Positions 7,707 through 17,100 of a stretch of 64,000 nt of DNA are shown here, in pieces; the stretch's first letter is position 1; each line of letters begins with the position of its first letter. The position numbers and the translations under genes are program-made. The stretch is taken from contig JANMAT010000109.1 of NCBI GenBank assembly GCA_031359995.1, positions 62,001 through 126,000 on the forward strand, read 5' to 3'. Source of the DNA: JANMAT01 sp031359995. GTDB lineage: Bacteria; Actinomycetota; Acidimicrobiia; Acidimicrobiales; Ilumatobacteraceae. The notes below the pieces were generated by a model. The model did no database searches. It was not told the DNA's origin and saw nothing but the letters and a program-made list of their open reading frames with translations.

Positions 7707-9611
7707 ATGGACGCGGCGGCACTGCTGGAAGGGCTCGATCCCGATCAGCACATCGCCGTCACCACCCCGGCGGCGCCCCTGGCCATCATCGCCGGCCCCG
7801 GCGCCGGCAAGACCCGGGTGCTCACCCGCCGCATCGCCCACCGGGTCGCCATCGAGAGCGCCGATGCCCGCCACGTGCTGGCCATCACCTTCACCCGGCG
7901 GGCCGCCGCCGAGCTCGCCACCCGCCTGCGCCAGCTCGGTCTGCGCGACCACCCGACCGTGGGCACGTTCCACGCCACCGCCCTGAAGGTGTTGCGCCAG
8001 CGCGCCGCCGACCTGGGCCGATCGTTCCCCGAGCTGGCCGGCGACCGGCCCCGCCTGGTCGCCGCCGTGCTGGCCGGCAGCCGGCGCTCGAACGCCCCCG
8101 GTGTGGCCGAGGTGACGACCGAGATCGACTGGGCGCGGGCCCGCCTGGTGCGCCCCGAGGACTACGTGGCCGAGGCCCGCAAGGCCTACCGGCGCCCGTC
8201 GGCCGGTCTGGCCGCCATCGGCCACGCCTACGAGCGCTACGAGGAGCACAAGCGCCAGCGCCGCGTGCTCGACCTGGACGACGTCCTCGAGCGGCTCGCC
8301 AACGAGATCGAGCGCGACCCGGTGTTCGCCGAGGTCCAGCACTGGCGCTTCCGACACCTGTTCGTCGACGAGTTCCAGGACGTGAACCCGCTGCAGCTGC
8401 GCCTGCTGGCCGCCTGGCGGGGCACGGGCACCGACCTGTGCGTGGTGGGCGACCCGAACCAGTCGATCTACGGCTGGAACGGCGCCGACCCCACCGCCCT
8501 GACCGATGTCTCCCGTCACCTCCCCGGCGTCACCGTCGTGCGCCTCAGCGCCAACCACCGCGCCACCCCGTCGCTGGTGGCCGCCACCACCGCCGTGCTC
8601 ACCGACCCACCGGTGCTGCACGCCACCCGCCCCGACGGCCCCGCGCCCACCGTGCACGAGGTGGCAGACGAACGGGCCGAGGCCGACGCCATCGCCGGCC
8701 TGCTCGACGGCGCCCGCCTGCCCGGCACGTCGTGGTCGGCCTGCGCGGTGCTGGTGCGCACCAACGCCCAGGTGCCGGCGCTCATCGAGGGCCTGGCTCG
8801 CGCCGGGATCCCCGCTCGGGCCCGCCGCACCGGTGTGCTCGACGACGGCGAGGTGCGCGCCGCACTGTCGGCCGCTCCCCCACCCGACGCCGCCTACGGC
8901 CTGCGCGACTGGCTGGCCGAGATGGACGACCACAGCGGCGACGAACCCCCGCGCCGCGGCCACGCACTGGCCCGCGTGCTCGAGGCCGCCCGCGGCGTCG
9001 TGCTCGACGAACCAGCGGCCGCCATCAGCACCCTGCGCGCCGCACTCGAGGGCAACGAGCACGGCCCCGGCGCCGTCGACGTGACCACGTTCCACGCCGC
9101 CAAGGGCCTCGAGTGGCCGGTGGTCGTGGTGGCGGGATGCGAGGACGGCTACGTGCCCCACGGCTCGTCCTCGGGGCGTGACGCCCGCGACGAGGAGCGC
9201 CGCCTGCTCTACGTGGCCCTGACCCGCGCCGAGCGCCGCCTGTTCGTCACGTGGGCCCGCCAGCGCACGGTGGGCGGCCAGGTGCAGCCCCGCCAGCGCT
9301 CGCCGTTCCTCGACCGCATCCCCTTCGGACGCGACGACGAGGAGCCGGCTCCGCCGCCGCCCTCGGCCCGCCGACCGCGCCCGGCCACCACCACGCCCCC
9401 CGTGCTGGCGGCGCTGCAGACGTGGCGGGCAGCGGCGGCCCGCGCCGCCGGCGTGCCGCCCACCGTGGTGTGCACCGACGCCGTGCTGCGCGCCGTGGCC
9501 GACCGCCGGCCCCGCACGGTCGACGACCTGGTCGGCGTGCCCGGTCTGTCGTCGGTGGCGGTGCGCCGCTTCGGCGACCGCCTGGTCGAGGTCGTGGCCG
9601 CCGCCGGATAG
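7707..9611 (+). CDS. UvrD/Rep-type DNA helicase with C-terminal HRDC domain
   Basis: A 634-residue superfamily 1A helicase. Walker A is GPGAGKT at about residues 30-36. Walker B and motif II (DEFQDVN) lie near residue 222, with GDPNQSIYGWNGA shortly after. Motifs V and VI appear as TTFHAAKGLEW and YVALTRAERRL. The last 75 residues form an HRDC domain, an arrangement known from actinobacterial UvrD2. It is shorter than UvrD2, and no tetracysteine motif is evident. Likely roles are DNA repair and displacement of secondary structures. TACCCT (7695-7700) lies 6 bases before the ATG, so the transcript is probably leaderless. It converges on the exonuclease III gene. Confidence 0.93.
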   Translation: MDAAALLEGLDPDQHIAVTTPAAPLAIIAGPGAGKTRVLTRRIAHRVAIESADARHVLAITFTRRAAAELATRLRQLGLRDHPTVGTFHATALKVLRQRAADLGRSFPELAGDRPRLVAAVLAGSRRSNAPGVAEVTTEIDWARARLVRPEDYVAEARKAYRRPSAGLAAIGHAYERYEEHKRQRRVLDLDDVLERLANEIERDPVFAEVQHWRFRHLFVDEFQDVNPLQLRLLAAWRGTGTDLCVVGDPNQSIYGWNGADPTALTDVSRHLPGVTVVRLSANHRATPSLVAATTAVLTDPPVLHATRPDGPAPTVHEVADERAEADAIAGLLDGARLPGTSWSACAVLVRTNAQVPALIEGLARAGIPARARRTGVLDDGEVRAALSAAPPPDAAYGLRDWLAEMDDHSGDEPPRRGHALARVLEAARGVVLDEPAAAISTLRAALEGNEHGPGAVDVTTFHAAKGLEWPVVVVAGCEDGYVPHGSSSGRDARDEERRLLYVALTRAERRLFVTWARQRTVGGQVQPRQRSPFLDRIPFGRDDEEPAPPPPSARRPRPATTTPPVLAALQTWRAAAARAAGVPPTVVCTDAVLRAVADRRPRTVDDLVGVPGLSSVAVRRFGDRLVEVVAAAG

Positions 9612-9626
9612 GCGGCATGCCGGCGA

Positions 9627-10400
9627 TCAGAGGTCGGCGTCGATGATGACCGGCGCGTGATCGGACGGCTGCTGCCCCTTGCGGGCGTTGCGGTCGATGA
9701 CGCACCAGCGGACCTTGTCGGCCAGCGGCGGGCTGCACAGGGTGAGGTCGATGCGCATGCCCCGCCCCTGATGGAAGTCACCGGCGCGGTAGTCCCACCA
9801 CGAGTACAGGCCATCCTCCGGGTGGTGCTCGCGAAAGACGTCGCGCAGGCCCCACGCCTGCAGGTTCGCCAGCGCGGCGCGCTCGGGATCGGACACGTGG
9901 GTGTTGCCGGCGGTGGCCGCCGGATCCCACACGTCACGGTCGTCGGGGGCGATGTTGTAGTCGCCGGCGACCATGACGGGCTGGTCGGGCGTGCACGTGG
10001 CCGCCACGTGGGCCCGCAAGCGGTCCATCCACGCCAGCTTGTAGCGGTAGTGGTCGTGGTCGAGGGCCCGGCCGTTGGGCACGTACACCGACGTGACCCG
10101 CACCCCGCCGCAGGTCGCCGACAGCACGCGCGCCTCAGCGTCGGGCTCGGCGCCGTCGGCGAAGTTGGCGACCACGTCGACGATGCCGACCCGGCTGAGG
10201 ATGGCCACGCCGTTCCACTGCCCCTGGCCGTGGTGCGTCGACTCGTAGCCCAGCGACGCGAAGGCCAGCGCAGGGAACGCCCCGTCGGCCAGCTTCGTCT
10301 CCTGCATGCACAGCACGTCGGGCTGCACGTCGGCCAACCATGCCTCCACCCGGGGCATGCGGACCTTCAGCGAGTTCACGTTCCAGGTGGCGAGGCGCAC
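9627..10400 (-). CDS. xth: Exodeoxyribonuclease III (AP endonuclease)
   Basis: A 257-residue endonuclease/exonuclease/phosphatase-fold enzyme for base-excision repair. Visible motifs are TWNVNSLK near the start, QETKL (metal-binding Glu), YVPNGR, VAGDYNIAPDD, the long DVFREHHPE region, and the catalytic C-terminal SDHAPV. The length matches bacterial ExoIII. The start is a GTG, supported by TAACGT (complement of 10408-10413) 7 bases upstream. It ends 15 bases from the convergent UvrD/HRDC gene, so two DNA-repair genes face each other. Confidence 0.94.
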   Translation of the reverse strand: MRLATWNVNSLKVRMPRVEAWLADVQPDVLCMQETKLADGAFPALAFASLGYESTHHGQGQWNGVAILSRVGIVDVVANFADGAEPDAEARVLSATCGGVRVTSVYVPNGRALDHDHYRYKLAWMDRLRAHVAATCTPDQPVMVAGDYNIAPDDRDVWDPAATAGNTHVSDPERAALANLQAWGLRDVFREHHPEDGLYSWWDYRAGDFHQGRGMRIDLTLCSPPLADKVRWCVIDRNARKGQQPSDHAPVIIDADL

Positions 10401-10426
10401 GGCGGCGACGTTACCGACCGCAGCAC

Positions 10427-10458
10427 CGCGCCGGCACGCCCGTGGGGGTGCCGGCGCG
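10427..10458 (-). terminator. Hairpin terminator after the NYN-S1 RNase gene
   Basis: A perfect 11-bp inverted repeat (10427-10437 with 10448-10458, arm CGCGCCGGCAC) has a 10-base loop and begins 11 bases after the minus-strand stop at 10470. There is no U-tract, as is common for actinobacterial hairpins. Confidence 0.6.
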
Positions 10459-10469
10459 TGACCGATCGC

Positions 10470-12356
10470 TCAGCGGCGGCGACCCGTGCGCCCTGGGGCC
10501 TTCGCCGGCGCGGCCTTGGCGGTCACGACCCTGGCCGGAGCGACCCTGGCCGGAGCGACCCTGGCCGGAGCGACCCTGGCCGGAGCGACCTTGGCCGGAG
10601 CGGCCTTGGCCACCTTCTTGGCCGGCGCGGCCTTCACCGGAGCGGCCTTGGCCACCTTCTTAGCCGGCGCGGCCTTCACCGGAGCATTGGCCGAGGCGGC
10701 CCTGACCGGAGCCGGGACCACCTTGGCGGGGGCCTTCTTGGCCGGCGCCTTGGCCGCCTTGGCGGGCACCTTGGCCGCCTTGATCGCCTTGGCGGGAACC
10801 TTGGCCGCCTTGGCCGCCTTGGCCGGCGCCTTGACCGCCTTGGCGGGGGCGGCGACCGGCGTCGGGACCACCTGGGCGGATGCCTTGCGGGTCGGCGGCT
10901 GGGCCGCCCGGGCCGGGGCCTTGGCCGGGGTGGCCGCCTTCCTGGCGCCGCGCCCCTTCGCCGGATCGACCGATGGCGCGGCCGCGGCCGGCACCGGTTC
11001 GCGCCGCGGAGTCGGCGGGTCGACCGCAGCCCCTCGACGGCCCGACCGCCGGGCCCGGGCCCGGTCGGAGGCGGGTGGCACCGGCTCGAGTGCCGGTGCG
11101 GCCTTCTTGCCGCGTCGGCCCTGGGCGGGCGCCGACATGACTCGCTCGGCCACGGGGGTCGCCTCGACCGCCACGACCGGGGCCGCCGCCTTCTTGGTGC
11201 GACGGCCCTTGGCCGGCTCGGCGACGACCGACTCGACCACGGGAGTCGGCGGGGTGGCGGCCGCGGCCTTCTTGGTGCGACGACCCTTGACCGGCTCGGC
11301 GACCGCCGGGGCCTCGGGCACACCGGCGGGCACGAAACCGGGCAGGGCGATGTCGACGCTGCGGCGGCCGGCGTTGAAGCTCACCACCACGAACGAGTAC
11401 GACTGCCCGAGCTTGAGCACGTCCCGGGCGGCCCGGGGAGCCGGGTCGTCCATGAAGCGCAGCGGGATGTAGCAACGGGCGCCGTCGGCCAGCACGTACG
11501 CACCGTGCGACGAGTACGACTCGACGGTCGCCTCCACCTGCGTGCCGGCGGGATGGGCGTCGACGAAGGCCAGGAAGGGCAGCGGTTCGTTCACGAACGC
11601 CGTCCTGGCCTGGGCCGGCGCCTGGGCCGATCGCACCGGTCGGGGGGTGCCCGAGGCGGCCTCGACACCGTTGGCCGACACCTTCTCGCGGTCACGCCCA
11701 CCGCGACGGTTGCGTCCGCCGCGCTCGGCTCGGCCACTGTCGGACGCCGCCGAGGCGACCTCGGTGACTGCCGCGGCGATGGCGTCGTCGACCGGCATGG
11801 CCACTTCCTTGGCCACGCGTCCGCGGGGCGGCGGCGACTTCGGCACCGGCATGGGCAACGACGCCGCCGACGTGGGACGGGGACCACCCCGCTCCCGCCC
11901 GGGCGCACTCTTGCCCTTGACGGCGCGCCGGCTGATCGGGCCGCGCACCGGGGTGCGCAGCACGAAGACCCAGCCCACGTGGGGTACGGGCTTGCCCCCG
12001 ATCAGGCGTCCCTCGTCGAACAACCAGTCGTGGTCGCCGTGGAACTCCTGGTAGGAGTCGTTGGACAGGATGGCTGCCCCCACCTTGTGGGCGATGGCGA
12101 GGACGAAGGCATCGCCTCGTCCGACCGCGCCTGCGGGTGGGCACACCAGTTCGTTGTTCTCGATGGCGGCGTTGAACTCGGCCACTTCCGAAGGATCGAT
12201 TCGATGACCGAAGGTGGCATCAACCACCACGGTGATCTTGTCGTCGGGGAACTCCCCGATGAACGCCATGACCGCCTCGCTGAGCTGCGTGAGGCTGGGC
12301 ATGGTTCGACCTTCGGTGGCGACGTTCGAACCGTCTACCACGACGTGTCTCGGCAT
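10470..12356 (-). CDS. NYN-domain ribonuclease with S1-like domain and histone-H1-like basic tail
   Basis: A 628-residue three-part protein. Residues 1-135 are an NYN/Zc3h12a-type nuclease domain with four acidic residues in the expected places: Asp8 (VVVDGSN), Asp46 (VVVDATF), Asp82 (GRGDAF) and Asp100 (LSNDSYQEF). A charged linker follows. Residues about 270-341 resemble an S1 RNA-binding domain (GTQVEATVESYSSHGAYV). From 342 to the end the chain is almost only Ala, Lys, Pro, Val and Arg, with KGRRTKKAA and PAKKVAKAA repeats like histone H1. The likely role is RNA cleavage or turnover with nucleic-acid tethering by the tail. The ATG at 12356 is where homology begins. No clear -10 box lies directly upstream. 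Confidence 0.8.
   Translation of the reverse strand: MPRHVVVDGSNVATEGRTMPSLTQLSEAVMAFIGEFPDDKITVVVDATFGHRIDPSEVAEFNAAIENNELVCPPAGAVGRGDAFVLAIAHKVGAAILSNDSYQEFHGDHDWLFDEGRLIGGKPVPHVGWVFVLRTPVRGPISRRAVKGKSAPGRERGGPRPTSAASLPMPVPKSPPPRGRVAKEVAMPVDDAIAAAVTEVASAASDSGRAERGGRNRRGGRDREKVSANGVEAASGTPRPVRSAQAPAQARTAFVNEPLPFLAFVDAHPAGTQVEATVESYSSHGAYVLADGARCYIPLRFMDDPAPRAARDVLKLGQSYSFVVVSFNAGRRSVDIALPGFVPAGVPEAPAVAEPVKGRRTKKAAAATPPTPVVESVVAEPAKGRRTKKAAAPVVAVEATPVAERVMSAPAQGRRGKKAAPALEPVPPASDRARARRSGRRGAAVDPPTPRREPVPAAAAPSVDPAKGRGARKAATPAKAPARAAQPPTRKASAQVVPTPVAAPAKAVKAPAKAAKAAKVPAKAIKAAKVPAKAAKAPAKKAPAKVVPAPVRAASANAPVKAAPAKKVAKAAPVKAAPAKKVAKAAPAKVAPARVAPARVAPARVAPARVVTAKAAPAKAPGRTGRRR
10529..10603 (-). 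repeat. 15-bp tandem repeat coding for the VAPAR tail motif
   Basis: Four near-identical copies of CCCTGGCCGGAGCGA (10529-10588) and a fifth diverged copy (10589-10603) lie inside the NYN-S1 gene. Each encodes five residues of the basic tail. The identity at DNA level suggests recent slippage or expansion. Confidence 0.85.
10599..10682 (-). repeat. 42-bp direct repeat coding for the AKKVAKAA tail motif
   Basis: Two adjacent 42-bp copies (10599-10640 and 10641-10682) are nearly identical and encode a 14-residue block twice in the Lys/Ala tail of the NYN-S1 protein. Confidence 0.8.
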
Positions 12357-12555
12357 AACGACGACAGTCAACCACCAGATCCGCCGAACATGCGGGATCA
12401 TCCGTGACCAGGGGCGATGTCGGGCGACTCGCTCACCGGCCACCCCCTGACCGCACCGGTAGTTCGATGCACGAGTATGTGATCTTAGGTAGAGAGCCGC
12501 CGATCTGAGGACCGACGGGGTGGCGCGGCTACCATCCGCCATTCGTGATGGCCTC

Positions 12556-13227
12556 ATGACCCCGCCCACCGCGTCCACCCCGTTCCGTGCCGTGCTGTGG
12601 GACTTCGGCGGCGTGGTGCTGACCAGCCCGTTCGAGGCGTTCGCCCGCTACGAGGCCGAGCTCGGCCTGCCCACGGGCTTCATCCGCACCGTGAACGCCA
12701 CCAACCCCGACGCCAACGCGTGGGCCCGCCTCGAGCGCAGCGAGCTCGACCTGGCCGGCTTCGCCCGCGCTTTCGAGGTGGAGGCCCGGGCCCTCGACGC
12801 CACCGGGGTGGCCGAGGCGCTCGTAGGCGAGCGGGTCATCGAACTGCTGGCCGGCGAGATCCGGCCCCAGATGGTCGCCGCCCTCGACGCCCTGAAGGCC
12901 CATGGCCTCAAGATCGCCTGCCTCACCAACAACATCCCGGGCAGCGGCAGCGGCGACCCGGAGCGCGGCGCCCGCGTCGGCCAGGTGATGGCCCGCTTCG
13001 ACGCGGTGGTCGAGTCGAGCAAGGTGGGTGTGCGCAAGCCCGAGCCCCGCTTCTACGAGATGGCGTGCGAGATGCTGTCGGTGCCGCCCCACCAGTGCGT
13101 GTTCCTCGACGACCTCGGCATCAACCTGAAGCCGGCCAAGGCCATGGGCATGACCACCATCAAGGTCGGCGACCCCGACGTGGCCATCGCCGAGCTGGAA
13201 GGCCACCTCGGCCTATCGCTGCGCTGA
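12556..13227 (+). CDS. HAD-family hydrolase
   Basis: A 223-residue haloacid-dehalogenase-fold hydrolase. The first motif is WDFGGVV with nucleophile Asp16, and the usual second Asp is replaced by Gly. The motif II region is CLTNN, the conserved Lys is in VGVRKPEPRFY, and FLDDLGINLKPA is motif IV. This DFGGV subtype resembles the phosphatase domain of epoxide-hydrolase and acyl-CoA-dehydrogenase-linked HAD proteins. The substrate is unknown. TACCAT (12530-12535) lies 20 bases before the ATG. An alternative GTG at 12520 has a GAGG 9 bases upstream and would add 12 residues, so the start is uncertain. Confidence 0.85.
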   Translation: MTPPTASTPFRAVLWDFGGVVLTSPFEAFARYEAELGLPTGFIRTVNATNPDANAWARLERSELDLAGFARAFEVEARALDATGVAEALVGERVIELLAGEIRPQMVAALDALKAHGLKIACLTNNIPGSGSGDPERGARVGQVMARFDAVVESSKVGVRKPEPRFYEMACEMLSVPPHQCVFLDDLGINLKPAKAMGMTTIKVGDPDVAIAELEGHLGLSLR

Positions 13228-13242
13228 AGCGTCCGTGGGTGC

Positions 13243-14103
13243 TCAGCTGCCGGGCGGGATCACGATCGAGTCGATCATGGTGGCGAGGGCCGCGTCGTCG
13301 GAGCCCGAGATCGAGACGATGATCGTGGCGTTGGTGATGGGCACGACGATCTGATGGCTCCGGGCGGTGCCCTGCGCCAACGTGAGCTCGATGTCGGCCC
13401 GCAGCGCCGCCCGTCCGCTCACGGTGATGTCCGTCAGCCCGACCAGCTTGGACCCGGCCGATTCGATCTGCTTCGGGTAGAGCGCCTTCATGATGCTCAC
13501 CGGCACCGCCGCCGGCGTGACGATCACGCTGACCGTGGGCGCCCGCCCACCGACGACCGGGCCCACCCCGAGCACCTTGATGTAGTCGCCGGCGGCGGCG
13601 ACCGCGGCGGCCATCTGGGCCCGGGTCGCCTCGGGGAACGCCCGCGAACCCTGGTTGGCGATGTCCTGGAGCATCTTGTCGTCGAGGGCCAGGAACGTCC
13701 ACGACGACGGCGCGGCGATGCTCACCAGCCCGTCGGGGTCGGCGGCCCGCTGGAAGCCCGCAGGTGTGGGCGCGTCGATGGGGACGGTGACCTTCGGCGC
13801 CGGCGAGGTGGTCGTGTTGCCCGGCACCGCCGTCTCCTGGGTGGCACCGGCCAGCGTGACGTCGGAGGTGGAGGCGATCGTCGTGGTCGTGGCGGGGGCC
13901 CGGGCCGCGGTGGACGGCACGGCGGCCGACGTCACCGAGGTGGTGGCGGCCGACGATCCCGCGGCCGAGATGCCGACGCCGGCCGGGCGCGTGTCCTCGA
14001 CGACGGCGCCCGGGTCGGCCGCCGAGCCACAGGCGACCAGGGTCGCCAGGGCGACGACGCCCGCGACCGCCGCCGCGGCCCGGCTGATGAGACCCCTGTG
14101 CAT
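13243..14103 (-). CDS. Secreted lipoprotein of unknown function
   Basis: A 286-residue protein with a signal peptide ending in the lipobox LVAC near residue 28. A long Thr/Ser/Ala/Pro-rich linker follows to about residue 110, and then a globular domain of about 170 residues. That domain resembles actinobacterial LpqN-like or Mog1-fold exported proteins (SIAAPSSWTFLAL near its start), but the match is weak and I do not assign a family. Its ATG overlaps the kgd stop by one base (TGATG), so translation is probably coupled to kgd. A link with 2-oxoglutarate metabolism is not obvious. Confidence 0.7.
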   Translation of the reverse strand: MHRGLISRAAAAVAGVVALATLVACGSAADPGAVVEDTRPAGVGISAAGSSAATTSVTSAAVPSTAARAPATTTTIASTSDVTLAGATQETAVPGNTTTSPAPKVTVPIDAPTPAGFQRAADPDGLVSIAAPSSWTFLALDDKMLQDIANQGSRAFPEATRAQMAAAVAAAGDYIKVLGVGPVVGGRAPTVSVIVTPAAVPVSIMKALYPKQIESAGSKLVGLTDITVSGRAALRADIELTLAQGTARSHQIVVPITNATIIVSISGSDDAALATMIDSIVIPPGS

Positions 14104-17100
14104 CACAGCCCCGTGAACGTCTCGTCCATGAGGTCGGCCAGCTCCTGCTCGTGGATCTTCGACGACCCGGTGGCCGGGCTGCCCGACTCCACCCGGGCCA
14201 CGCAGCGCACCGCGTAGCCATCGGCCGCCACCACGTGGGCCTTGTGGAACACGAAGTACCACGGGCCCATGTTCTCGGGCTCCTCCTGCAACCACACCAG
14301 CTCCCGCGCGTTCGGGTAGCGGGCGAGGATGTCGCGCAGGGCCTGGCTCGGGAAGGGGAACAGCTGCTCGACGCGGATCACCGCGGCCGGCACGGCCCGC
14401 TTGTCGCGCTCGGCCAGCGCGTCGTAGGCGACCTTGCCGCTGCAGAACACGAGGCGGCGCACCGCGTTCGGATCGCTGACGCCCGGATCGTCGAGCACCT
14501 CTTCGAAGCTGCCCTGCGTGAGGTCGGTGATCTTCGACCGGTACTCGGGCTTGCGCAGGCCGCTCTTGGGCGTGAACACCACCAGCGGCTTGCGGACCTC
14601 ACGGCGCATCTGGCGGCGCAGCACGTGGAAGTACTGGGCCGCCGTGGTGGCGTTCACGACCTGGATGTTGTCCTCGGCGCACTGGGTGAGGAACCGCTCG
14701 ATGCGCGCCGACGAGTGCTCGGGGCCCTGCCCCTCGTAGCCGTGGGGCAGCAGCATGACCAGACCGCTGGTCTGGCCCCACTTGTCCTCGGCGGCCACCA
14801 GGTACTGGTCGATCACGATCTGGGCCCCGTTGACGAAGTCACCGAACTGGGCCTCCCACAGCACGAGCGCCTCGGGGCTCTCGACCGAGTAGCCGTACTC
14901 GAAGCCGACGGCGGCGTACTCGGACAGCAGCGAGTCGTAGATCAGGAAGCGACCGGCGTGGTCGGCGCCCGCCGTCTCGCCGACGGTGTGCAGCGGCGTC
15001 CACACCGCGCCGTCCTGGTAGTCGATGAGCGAGGCGTGACGCTGCGAGAACGTGCCCCGGCGGCAGTCCTCACCGGCGAAGCGCACGTCGACGCCCTCGA
15101 GCAGCAACGACCCCATGGCCAGCGACTCGGCGGTGGCCCACTCGACCTCGCCGCCCTCGTGGTACAGCCGGGCGCGGGTCTCGAACTGCTTCACGAGCTT
15201 CGGATGGGCGGTGAAGCCCTCCGGGTAGTTCGTGAGGTGGTTCATGATGGTGTCCAGGCGGCCGCGCTCGACGCCGGTGGGCACGTGGGGCAGCACGCCC
15301 CGGGCCTTGGGGGGGCGAGCCGCCTTGGGCACGCTGGCCGGCGCGTGGCTGCGGGTCTCGTCGAGCGCGACCTGCAGGCGGCTCTGGAAGTCGGCCAGCG
15401 ACGCCTCGGCCTCCTCCATGGTGAGCAGCCCGCGGCGCACGAGCGACTCGACGAACAGCTTGCGCACCGTGCGGCGCTGGTCGATGGCGCGGTACATGAG
15501 GGGCTGGGTGTAGCTGGGGTCGTCGCCCTCGTTGTGACCGTGGCGGCGGTAGCACACCATGTCGATGACGACGTCCTTGTGGTACCTCTGGCGGTAGTCG
15601 TAGGCCATGCGGGCGACACGTACGCAGGCCTCGGGGTCGTCGCCGTTCACGTGGAAGATCGGCGCCTGGATCATCTTGGCCACGTCGGAGCAGTACAGCG
15701 ACGAGCGGCCGAACTCGGGCGAGGTGGTGAAGCCGATCTGGTTGTTCAGGATCAGGTGGATGGTGCCACCCACCCGGTAGCCGGTGAGATCGCTCATGGC
15801 GAGGCACTCGGCGACCACACCTTGACCGGCGAACGCGGCGTCGCCGTGCAGCAGCACGGGCAGCACGCTGTAGGAGCCCTTGCGGTCGATGAGGTCCTGA
15901 CGGGCGCGCACCATGCCCAGAACGATCGGGTCGACCGTCTCGAGGTGCGACGGGTTGGCGGCCAGCTCGACGGCGATGCCGGCACCGGTCGTGCTCTCGT
16001 ACTTGCCGGTAGCGCCGAGGTGGTACTTCACGTCGCCCGAGCCCTGCACCGAATCGGGGCTCACGAAGCCCTCGAACTCCTTGAAGATCTGGTCGTAGCT
16101 CTTCCCGACGATGTTGGCCAGCACGTTGAGGCGTCCGCGATGGGCCATGCCCAGCACGGCACCGTCGAGGTCGTCGTCGGCCGCGGCCGACAGGATGGTG
16201 TCGAGGATGGCGATGCCCGACTCGGCGCCCTCGAGCCCGAAGCGCTTCGTACCCACGTACTTGGTGGCGAGGAACTTCTCGAACGCCTCGGCCGCGTTCA
16301 GGCGCTGCAGCACGTGCTTGAGCTCGTCGGTGGTGAGCTGGAACTGCTGACCCTCGAGATGGCTCTGGATCCACCGCTGCTCATCGGTGTCCTGGATGTG
16401 CATGTACTCGATGCCGATGGTGCGGCAGTAGGCGTCGCGGAGCACACCGAGCAGATCGCCGAGCTTCATCTTGTCGATGCCGGCCACGCCGCCGGTGAGG
16501 AACTCGCGCTCGAGGTCCCAGATGGTCAGGCCGTAGCTCGCGGGGTCGAGCTCGTCGTGCATCTTCGGCTCGCGCCAGCGCAAGGGGTCGAGGTCGGAGA
16601 TGAGGTGGCCGCGGGCGCGGTGCACGCGGATGAGCGTGGCCACCTGCATCTGCTTGTGCAGCATCGACTCTTCGCGGTTGACGGGCGACGAGTCCTGGCG
16701 CCAGCGGACCTCCTCGTAGGGCACGTCGAGGCTGCGGAACACGTCGTGGTAGAAGGCGTGCTCGCCGAGCAGCAGCTCGTGGAGGCGCTTCAGGAACAGC
16801 CCGGACTCGGCCCCCTGGATGATGCGGTGGTCGTAGGTGGAGGTGATGGTGACGACCTTCGACGCGCCCAGGTCGGCGAGGGCCCGCTCGTCGGCGCCCA
16901 TGAACTCGGGCGGCCAGTCGATGGAGCCGACGCCGACGATCACGCCCTGGCCGGGCATGAGCCGCGGAACGGACTGCACCGTGCCGATGGTGCCGGGGTT
17001 CGTGAGCGTGAGCGTGGCGCCTTGGAAGTCGGCGACCGTGAGCTTGTTCTGGCGCACCTTGCGGACGATGTCCTCGTAGGCGGCCACGAAGCCGGCGAAG

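Noticed and set aside
10529..10682. Short regular repeats as a possible CRISPR array
   Set aside because: Units are adjacent without unique spacers and are in frame within a protein-coding tail.
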